Assembly: GCA_003415625.1 (NCBI GenBank)
Contig: PYIU01000001.1
Location: forward strand, 2,046,001 to 2,110,000
Origin: Aquanectria penicillioides
Taxonomy: Eukaryota; Ascomycota; Sordariomycetes; Hypocreales; Nectriaceae
Direction: 5' to 3'
DNA: 64,000 nt
The first letter of the stretch is position 1. Each line of letters begins with the position of its first letter. Position numbers and translations under genes: made by a program. Shown one piece after another: positions 56,138 to 64,000 of the stretch. The notes under the pieces are model-generated. The model worked only from the letters and a program-made list of their open reading frames with translations. It did not search any database and was not told the DNA's origin.

Positions 56138-58557
56138 TCATTGACGAATGCTACTGAAATCCCGATACTCCCTTACTGGGAAAACACGCGGGGCTCCGAT
56201 CTCTCCCAAGAAATCCGGCATCCTGCTGGGCACGAGCTCGAAGTTTACACCGCTTTGGTTCACTGTGATTTCCAGCTGCATCTCCACCCGATAATATGTA
56301 GACCTATTACTCCTATCAGACACGCGCTCCATCGGGATATTGGTCAAGTCGTAGTTTAGATCCACGGTGGATGTGGTGCCTAACACTTGATTAGTGACAT
56401 GACGGCTGAGCCGGCTCCCCCTGAGCAACTTACCGCCATACTCGCCAGTCACTTGACTGGGAGGGTCTCTGAAGTCGTCTCTTGAGACTAGTATTATCTC
56501 TACACGACCAGTCTTATTGCTATTCAAACTGAACTTTTTTACTACCGTTTGCTTGACTTCGATGCCCTCGTCCCTGGTTATGAGGTCCCCTTGGGAGACA
56601 AGCCATTTCACATTGTCTTTTGCTCTTCTTGATTTGTCGAATGTGTCGGTGTACTCTTGCTTCATTTCGTGGTGATATGGGGTCCATCTTTCGGCGAGGA
56701 TGACCCCAATATGACAGGGACACTGTGTAGCCGGAGGAGGAGGCGTGCATCCAACTCCAAGTCCCATTAGAACGCCTCCTTGAGCAACGGCAGGCCAACT
56801 TTCAAGGTAATCAGCATCACTCAAAATTTAATATCTCGGATTTTCCCTGTACCTATCTTCTCCTCGGACCAGATGTAATTTCCACCTTTGCGCGAGATCT
56901 TTCACCCGTTTATTGAGATATGGGCTCTCAGAGAAGCCGCCCGACAAAAAGATGGTCTATTCAACAATTAACAACGCGAATTCAACAACTCATATTTCTA
57001 TTTACCTTGGTCTTGAGGCGTTGTCGGTCGACCAGTGTCAGTTGTTGTAGAATCAGTTCAATAGTTCCATTGATGGACTTTGCGAACATGGCCTCGAGAT
57101 CCGCGCTTTGAGTCTTTAATATCGGAAGGAGTTTATCCCATGGGCGGGTTAGATTTACCTTGAAATATGAAGCTGGCCGTCTTCAATCCCGCGCGTGGGA
57201 TCATTTTCATTGCCAATACCCTCGATTAGGTCCATTACGTCTCCACGATCTGTTTCTCCGGGACCAGCTCGCCCCTCAAATGCGTGCTTGATTCTCTGGA
57301 ACCTCTCTAGAAGTATTTGGAGCTGCCGGCTCAAGACAATATGTGCTCCTTGGCCGTGTGATTCGAAACCAGATACACCCGAGACAGTCAGTTTCTGATA
57401 CTCATCTCCTAGTCTTTTGGGGAGAAAGTCGTAGAGGAAGGCGTCGTCAATGCGGGTTGCGCCGCACCGTTTGCCTAGCATAACATTGTCAGCGGAAATC
57501 CTCACGGTATTATATTCCGAACTGACTGGATGGTTTGGTAATTCTTTTGACTTCAAACGTTGGCTCGACTTGCTCCACAAGGTACGAGACCGCGTCCTAG
57601 GCAAATTAGTATTATTCTGTCCCTTCTGCTAGCAGAATCAAACGCACGACTGTGCCACCGCCGGCATCGAGAACGATGAAACATTGGCCCTGGAAAATAT
57701 CTTTCAGTTTAGAATACAGCTGGTGATCGCTGTGATTTACCTTTCGAAGTCTGTTTGTGCCGTCATCTTTTCCTGATCTCATGGTGAACTGGGCGCATGC
57801 CTCTGGTTCCGTAGCAAGCCGAATGAGTCCTTGATGGCTGGTACTCTCCTGGAAAACCTGTTGAAAAGCCTCATTGGCAGCCCTGAAGGTACGGTTTCGA
57901 GCCTTGTAGTCCCAAAGCTATAATTTCACAATTAGAATACCTCATGGGGCAATAGCTTGGAAGCTAACAAACCGCAGGGTGTGTGATGATCAGGTCAATT
58001 GGAAAATCCTGTAAAGTCCGAGGGTCTTTTTTCTTCTCGATGTCTTTGCGCACAGCCTCCGCGATTTCGTATAGATAATCCGTGACAACATCAGAAGGAC
58101 TCTTGATTAGATGTCGTGGAATTTCATGTCTCAGAACATTCTTAGGGCCGAAATGCAACTGGCGGGCTTCCCCAATCGTTCGTTTTAATGCTACCAGGGC
58201 ATTGGCCCGTGTTTGTGTCTCCAGCTCAAGTTTTGACCATCGGATCACGTAGGCCTTATTTCCAATCTCCGATCCCCATAGCTCACCTGGGTTAGCTGAG
58301 TATGTGTACAGCGATGGAACCTTTAACGCAATCACACGGCGCCCCCAGTGTCTGACAATTTGAACATCATCGAGAGTTGGAACTGCCCCACTTGTGAGAG
58401 CCCATGCAGCACCTAAAAGCTCGATCTGTCATTGCACTACTCTCTCTCTTAGGCACCATACAGATGAATACGTACCACTATAAGTCGTTCCATAATCCAG
58501 GCAAATGACAAACCGGGGATCTCCCAAAGGAGGCACAGAATCTCGAGCATGCTCCAT
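56138..58557 (-). CDS. Hsp70-like ATPase (HSPA12-like fungal type)
   Basis: Ten exons on the minus strand (58557-58476, 58412-57973, 57917-57741, 57689-57648, 57596-57527, 57474-57159, 57105-57006, 56956-56853, 56798-56434, 56379-56138) give 645 residues. The actin-like ATPase signatures are each rebuilt or preserved by the splicing: phosphate 1 VICLDYGTTYSG (about 17-28), phosphate 2 IVLDAGGGTVD (about 238-248) and adenosine motif TIFLSGGFSESPYL (410-423). In between are GSEIGNKAYVIRWSKLELE, ITHPALWDYKARNRTFRAAN and KRCGATRIDDAFLYDFLPKR. After WPAVAQGGVLMGLG the C-terminal part does not resemble the canonical peptide-binding domain and there is no EEVD tail. This is the divergent fungal branch related to HSPA12, whose substrates are unknown. 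Introns are 49-63 bp, all GT..AG. Its divergent neighbour across 507 bp is the coiled-coil gene. Confidence 0.9.
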
Positions 58558-59064
58558 TCTTGTTGGGAAAAAAGGCGATGGATGGGAAGCAGAAGTTTTG
58601 AAACCTAGCTAAGTTCACAAAATTCACGTTATATATTAGGGGCCACTTTGTAGAGCCCTTGGAATGATAGCTTTGAGACTTGCGGGGGTTAGCCTGGATG
58701 GTGCTTCTGGAGGGTGTGAATGGATGAAAAGGTGAACAAGGCTCCGTCATATCTTGCACATCTGGATGCCTCCAGGTAATCATAATTTGTGGCGTTGGGC
58801 TGAAATGCGAAAGGCAACCACTCGTGCATCCATTTAACCGGGGTCGGCCGATATTCACTCCATCGTTGGGAAACCCCCACAGCCTCATTTTTCTTTCGTT
58901 CACAATGCCCCAAGGCTTTTCATGTCCTTAGGCTATTTTCATACCATGCAGGCTTTTCTCTCTTCCCCTCTCATGTCTTTTGTCCCAGGGGAGAAAATCC
59001 AGGCGACCCGCATGTTTTGATTCGCCACACCGTTGTATGACCACCTTTTCTTGAACCTCGCATC
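58558..59064. promoter_or_regulatory. divergent promoter region of Hsp70-like and coiled-coil genes
   Basis: The 507 bp between two opposed start codons. A TATA-like word (TATATATTA on the plus strand, near 58629-58637) lies about 75 bp upstream of the Hsp70-like ATG. A CT-rich run at about 58952-58980 lies some 85-110 bp upstream of the coiled-coil ATG, as often seen at fungal transcription starts. I see no clear run of heat-shock elements. Confidence 0.45.
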
Positions 59065-61936
59065 ATGACTGACTCTGAAGCGAAACAAAATCACCTCCCG
59101 AGACGGATGCGTAATGCCATACCAAAATTTCGCAGTCTTGGGAAGTCAGAGAGCAAATCTGATCAAGAGCCCGAGCCCACTCGACGTTTTCGAACTACCC
59201 CAGTCACTCAAAAGGATGATGCATCGTCATCGTCGGGCGACTGTTTGATATCGGAGAAGTATCAACCTTCAGATACACCAATACATGCCATGATGACACG
59301 TAATCACATGAGACCGAGTGATGCCAGACAGGAATCCCATCAAATAAACTACACTGATCCAACGGTGGCTCCTGTTCGAAGCCATACTCCCGAAGAGAAT
59401 AATTCTAGCACTGCTGACGATCACGCAAATATTCGTCAAACCTTTCCCTCATCAGCAGTTCATGAAGAATGCGGAGATGAAAGTGAAAATCCTGGATATA
59501 AGAATCGCTTTCAAAACACCACTGACATTTTCGAAGCCTCGGAGCTGGAGAATATTGAGTTTGGAGAGACATCGCCGACTGAACAGTCTAGACCTACGGA
59601 ACCCATTTTTGAACTTTCAAGTGATGGGGCAAGAGCAGAAGTACCGGGTATCTCCAGAGACGAACAAAGTAATACACCTGTACAATCTTCAACCCCGTCC
59701 ATACAGAGCAACACGGACAATAGATCCGAGACATTTGAACAGCCGGGTCCAGTCCCCAAGTCGATCATTCTCAGCATGGCAGTCAAACAAGGTTCAGAAA
59801 CAGCACCAAGGATCCCAAATGGCAACGGGAACGACCTTATTTCGCAGCTCAGAGCAAATCCTCATTACCAAATACCTGCGCACCGTGGTCAGCTAAACCC
59901 AATGGCATTGCAGGCCGCAGTGGTAGCGGAACAAAAAATGAAATCGCCTCCAGGGGAGGGATCTGCGCCAGCTAAGCAGAATAGCTCTTTTAAAACCCCA
60001 ATATCCCAGACTAGGAGTTGGGAAGTGAATGGAAATGAGTTACACTCACGGCAAAGAGAACGCCGTGAACCTAGGGGTGGTGGTGTTGATCCAAACTTTG
60101 AGGACAGGCCCCAACAGGCCAGGGGTCCCAAACGAGGAGAAGGGAGAGTCGATGACATCCAGGAACCCATAGAAGGACAATACGATGAAAGCCCGGTTGA
60201 GTCGCCAGTGCCAAGTGAAAATCACCCTGACGGCCCTACGGGGCGGTTCGCTCGCGTTGGCCGAAAACTAGGCTCGCAGAAGATTACGAAATTGCTCCAA
60301 AAAAGTCCTCCTTCACCTTCACAACCAAAACCTTCACTTGAAAAGAATATCGACCAAAAACGACTGATCAGGTTTCTGAAGCACTACAAAGTGCCTATGA
60401 AGTCATACATGGACCCACTATCCACTCTACTAGATTGGACGGAATCGAAGGTCAACGAGATCGACAACAAAGATAAAGCGATGACTGAACAAACGGAAAC
60501 CTTGAATCGACGTAATAGTGATATCGAAAAACTTTCAGCGGAGATTTCATCGAGAAAGGTGTCTGAGCAAAGAATTCATGCAAATCTCGTGAACGCGAAA
60601 AACCAACTTTACAAAGCCAACAATGAAATCAGCCATCTTCGAAACAAATACAATGACCTGGAGCAGATCTCACTTGGTATGCAGAAAAGCCTCGATGACA
60701 TGGAGCAAGAGAAAGCCAAACTTGCATATCAAATTGGGCAGGCTCAGGAAGATGCAAATCGAAAGTATAATACTCAAAGAGAAACATATGAAAAGAAATT
60801 CTCCCAGATCAATGCCGAGAATGCCCGCCAACTTCAGATTGTCAAGGACAATATAGCCATCCAGAGAACGAAACATCAATCCAGCATGAATGCCATATCT
60901 AAGAGTCACGAAGCAGAGATATCACAGTTGAAGAAGAGCCACGACGAGGAACTTGTACGCCGGGATGTTGCTGCGGCAGAGTCGATGGCAAAATATGAGG
61001 ATGAAATGAACGCGCAAAAGTCAACAATTCAGGGCCTCAGAAGACACATGGCTAGCTACAGTAACACGGATGGTTATATCGCAATCTCGGATGATCAATT
61101 CAGGGGCAACTTCCAGCAGCTAGCCCGTCGCATCAACAATTTGATCAAATGGGTCCCGCGCCCAGAAATTTGCTCTCCAAGCCAGGACCTCGACCCAGAA
61201 CGATTTTTGACCAGGAATGCTCATCAAGGAGGTCGTAGCTGGCCAAAGTTCGTTCGAAGTCTGTGCTGGCGCATTATGGTACGCGAGTTCTTCGCACACC
61301 CATTGGGATTTGGAGTATTTGGAGACAGAGGAGAGGCATATGATGAATTAAATCAACTACGTCAGCTTTTTTCTGTTCAAGACCCTCACAGTACGTATTT
61401 TATCCTCTGGCCGCTTCGTTTTACTAATGTATCATTCGTTTGTAGACCATGGGACTGAAAACGCCATTCTCCCCAATACCAGAGAGCTGAATGCATGGCG
61501 AGCAAGCTTCTTTAATGCCCTTCTTCAGGCCACCAGAGAATGGCAGGGTATTCAAGCAGGCAACAAGTATGTTTATCTTTTCCGGAAGCATTTGGAAACC
61601 GTCACGGACGGTTTCGTATTCTCACTTCAGCAAATTTCCAATCACCGCGTTGATCCCAGGATACGCACTGAGGTTTCAGGCGTTGTAGAGGGACTAGGAA
61701 CTCTGGCTCTTGAGATGGGATCCCAGAGGGCTCACATGCACCTTCACATTTGTGAACATCGTGAAAGAATTGATGTCGGGGATCGATTTACGGACGCTGA
61801 TGAGATGGGATACGGGAACCTCACTGTGGATTTGACCACGCAACCATGCATTACAAGGGTGGGGGATGGGCGCGAAGACATGACTACGGAACGAGTGATT
61901 GTGAAGGGGGATGTCGTTGCATTGAAAGCTAGCTAG
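59065..61936 (+). CDS. disordered and coiled-coil protein with conserved-looking C-terminal domain
   Basis: Two exons, 59065-61390 and 61446-61936 (donor GTACGT, acceptor GTAG), give 938 residues. Residues 1-430 are polar and probably disordered (Ser, Pro, Gln, Glu-rich), with a basic start (LPRRMRNAIPKFRSLGK). About 470-665 is a long coiled coil (EQTETLNRRNSDIEKLSAEI..; NEISHLRNKYNDLEQISLGM). About 675-860 looks globular, with FQQLARRINNLIKWVPRPEI, RSWPKFVRSLCWRIMVREFF, PLGFGVFGDRGEAYDELNQL and, after the splice, RELNAWRASFFNALLQ. I have the impression that this C-terminal domain recurs in fungal proteins but cannot name it or verify that. No membrane segment or signal peptide. Divergently transcribed from the Hsp70-like gene, which makes it a possible client or partner by position only. 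Confidence 0.82.
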
Positions 61937-62827
61937 GTAGCCTTGTTTAACATGATGTCGAATAATCTTGAAAATGCATCCTCCAACATTGCCAAAATGA
62001 GTTAGATAAGGCTCAACAACTCACCATTTCCCCACCAGTGGACAATCGGGCAGAAACGAGGCAGCCCGGATACCTTCGGAAGGCATCCTGCTAGTGACAA
62101 GTACCTAGTGTTGACAGCCCATGAGTATGAGTGCGCTCCTCGGTTGAAATTCCATGGATCTCAGCCGCACTTTGAGTGCCGTCCCTTCCCGAACCCTGGT
62201 TCAGTCCGAAAAATGTATAATTCCTTGCCTTTAAGTGCGGGGTTTACTGGATGCACTTTAACCACCGATGTCACTCACCATGCGTGACTGCAGCAGGCTG
62301 TGAACAAAGAATATGTGGGGGGGAGCATCCTGTAAGCCTCAACTTCAACTATTGGCTTTTGGTGTCCTGAATTTGTGAATACAACTCTTCTCATTTGTTA
62401 CGATAGTAGGGGTATGCCTCATGGCCTGATTCCCACCTATGAGGCACTACGCTTGCTATTCAACGGAGCCAAGGCAGGACAACAGCACCTTGCCACTTCT
62501 CGTATCTGCGTATGCTGCCTACGTACTTGGGCGTGTGAGACTTGGTTTCTTTTTCACTTCCAATGTACTTATACGTACTCAAACGAGAGTACTTGGAGTG
62601 ACATTGAGATAACATTCAATTGAAATCTTGGGTTAGGATGCGAGGCGTCCAGCTGAAGCTATTGATCAGCGATGGGCTTTAGGCTGAGCGTGCTGCATTT
62701 TTGTCAGGGAGAGCTCAAGATCACTCTTCCAGTTTGTCTTTTTCCCTCCGATTATCTGCTTCTCAGTTTTGAAAGGTGAATCGAAGCTCTTTGGCCATTT
62801 TTTTTCTGATCCCCTTTCATTGGAAAC
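61937..62827. other. intergenic region
   Basis: Between the coiled-coil gene and the seven-transmembrane gene. A few short frames, none with family support. Confidence 0.5.
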
Positions 62828-64000
62828 ATGGAAACAGCGACGCTCTGGAACTTGCCTAGCCAGGCGCTTCCCCGGCAAACGCAGATCGTCGGCCCGATCT
62901 TTGTAACCATTTGGATGTTCTGCACCCTTTTTCTTACCTTTCTTTTCTACCGATTGCTGAACAGACAAGCACGAACATGGGTGGAGTTCAAATCCATCAT
63001 GCTAGGTGCAGGCTGCCTTAGTTTGTGAGATGGCCCGATATTCGATATTCGTTCTTGGTGTTTCAATAATAACTAACAACCTAATGTCCAGTTGGTATCT
63101 CGGTATCGTCGTTGACAGATGGATGCACTACGACCAACGCCCCGCACCATTTGGCTACATAATCTTCCTACCGATATGGGAGTTTCTCAAAGTCGGCTCA
63201 ACGATTTCAATACTCTGGGGAACACATGCAATTGTGTGGAAAGAGCTCGAAGGCCATCGTTTCTCAAAGGAGTACCAAAGAAGATGGTTCTTTGTTGCCA
63301 AGGTTGCCATCTTTTTGGTGTGCCTGATGTCTCTGTACTATGCGATCTTGTACTTGGCGCTCTCAATCGTTTGGGTGGAGTTTTTCAGCTTAAACATCAT
63401 CGCCGACATTGCAACGAAACGAACACAGTTTGAGATTTCAATGAATGCGCTCTTCTTTGGGTTCAGTCTTCTGATATTCGGATTTGCGTCTGCCATCGGG
63501 TTTGACAGAACAAAAACACACGGGAAAATAGGACAGGTTAGTATTTTTCAGGCTCCTTCGACCCACGCTTACCAAGGAAGTAGACCCGGATTCTCCTTTG
63601 GTTCATCACCCTTGTACTGCTGGCCCGATCCATATTTGAATTCGCAGTGATTGTTCGAGTTGGTCGTACCAAATCCACCCGGAATGACGTCCTTCTGTTC
63701 CATGACATCACTTTTGGCGCCTTGAGTGAGTTATTCCTTGCAGCTACACTACTTTTAGCATGGAGGGTTTCTACGACCTTTGACAAAGATGGAAATGATG
63801 CCGAACATGTTCGATCTGTGATACGAAACCAGATTCTAGAAAAGCTGGATGAAGACACCGCAAACTGCATACGGGAGTCTCCAAACTTTGAAGAAGTCCT
63901 TCGACACATTACCAATAGACTTGACAACACCTTGAACACTGATACTCTACTATCTGGAGTATCCCTTAACCAACATCAAAAACGAGAGGTTGCGCAAACA
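62828..64000 (+). CDS. seven-transmembrane protein of unknown function, partial (right edge)
   Basis: Exons 62828-63024, 63092-63536 and 63584 to the window end give 353 residues so far, with no stop. Intron 1 (GTGAGA, perfect AACTAAC branch site, CAG) and intron 2 (47 bp, GTTAGT..TAG) keep the frame. Seven hydrophobic segments are seen at about residues 19-43, 53-73, 82-108, 125-150, 178-200, 212-236 and 251-268, with a short N-terminus and a charged tail (RNQILEKLDEDTANCIRESP). The topology is that of a receptor or fungal RTA1/PTH11-like membrane protein, but I see no specific motif of those families and do not assign one. An alternative donor at 63006 would break the frame and is rejected. 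Confidence 0.72.

Noticed and set aside
56820..56852. 33 bp intron in the Hsp70-like gene
   Set aside because: Too short; the acceptor at 56799 gives a normal 54 bp intron with a branch site and restores the WPAVAQGG block.
1..64000. CRISPR array or bacterial operon
   Set aside because: No regularly spaced direct repeats; spliceosomal introns and a nuclear tRNA-Tyr intron show a eukaryotic genome.
1..64000. secondary-metabolite cluster (PKS/NRPS)
   Set aside because: No backbone enzyme motifs were seen on either strand.

Overview
This window looks like nuclear DNA of a filamentous ascomycete (Pezizomycotina, most likely a Sordariomycete; I cannot name the species). The evidence is intron-rich genes with 45-145 bp introns, GT..CTRAY..AG signals, pyrimidine-rich 5' leaders, a nuclear tRNA-Tyr with an intron, and proteins of clearly fungal type. 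These include Ero1, Cks1, Usb1, an Nha1-type antiporter, an HMT1-type ABC half transporter, an ENA-type Na+-ATPase relic and an Hsp70-like protein. All gene models are read by eye from ORFs, splice signals and family motifs, and no search was run.

Left part (1-29.7 kb) holds conserved housekeeping genes separated by long, microsatellite-rich spacers. In order: U6 snRNA exonuclease USB1 (+, 2613-3650); CKS1 (+, 6769-7376); ER oxidoreductin ERO1 ending in RDEL (+, 11930-13976); an unrecognised 287-residue protein (+, 18771-19710); a DUF202 membrane protein (-, 20320-21651); a family GH3 beta-glucosidase with a PA14 insert and an apparent GC-AG intron (+, 24232-27125); the exon-junction protein Y14/RBM8A (-, 27877-28453); and ribosomal protein eS30 (-, 29242-29633).

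Middle part (29.7-52.7 kb) holds a gene-poor stretch of about 5 kb; a large disordered protein with a C-terminal cysteine-pair module whose reading frame shifts once (+, 34830-37932); and a small NTF2/SnoaL-like protein (+, 39147-39584). Next comes a cation and metal transport block: an ENA-type Na+-ATPase pseudogene (42737-43879), a Na+/H+ antiporter (45157-47063) and an HMT1-type ABC transporter (47911-50385). It is followed by a P-loop sulfotransferase-like protein (51230-52075) and tRNA-Tyr(GUA) (52563-52649).

Right part (53.4-64 kb) is the most accessory-looking segment. It holds a poorly defined, possibly broken minus-strand gene, a single-pass membrane protein whose short ectodomain carries five N-glycosylation sequons, and a ten-exon Hsp70-like ATPase. 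Divergent from the Hsp70-like gene, across 507 bp, is a 938-residue disordered plus coiled-coil protein with a conserved-looking C-terminal domain. Then comes a seven-transmembrane protein cut by the right edge. The juxtaposition of a divergent Hsp70-like sensor or chaperone, a coiled-coil partner and two membrane proteins is the best candidate here for an undescribed system, although a functional link is inference from position only.
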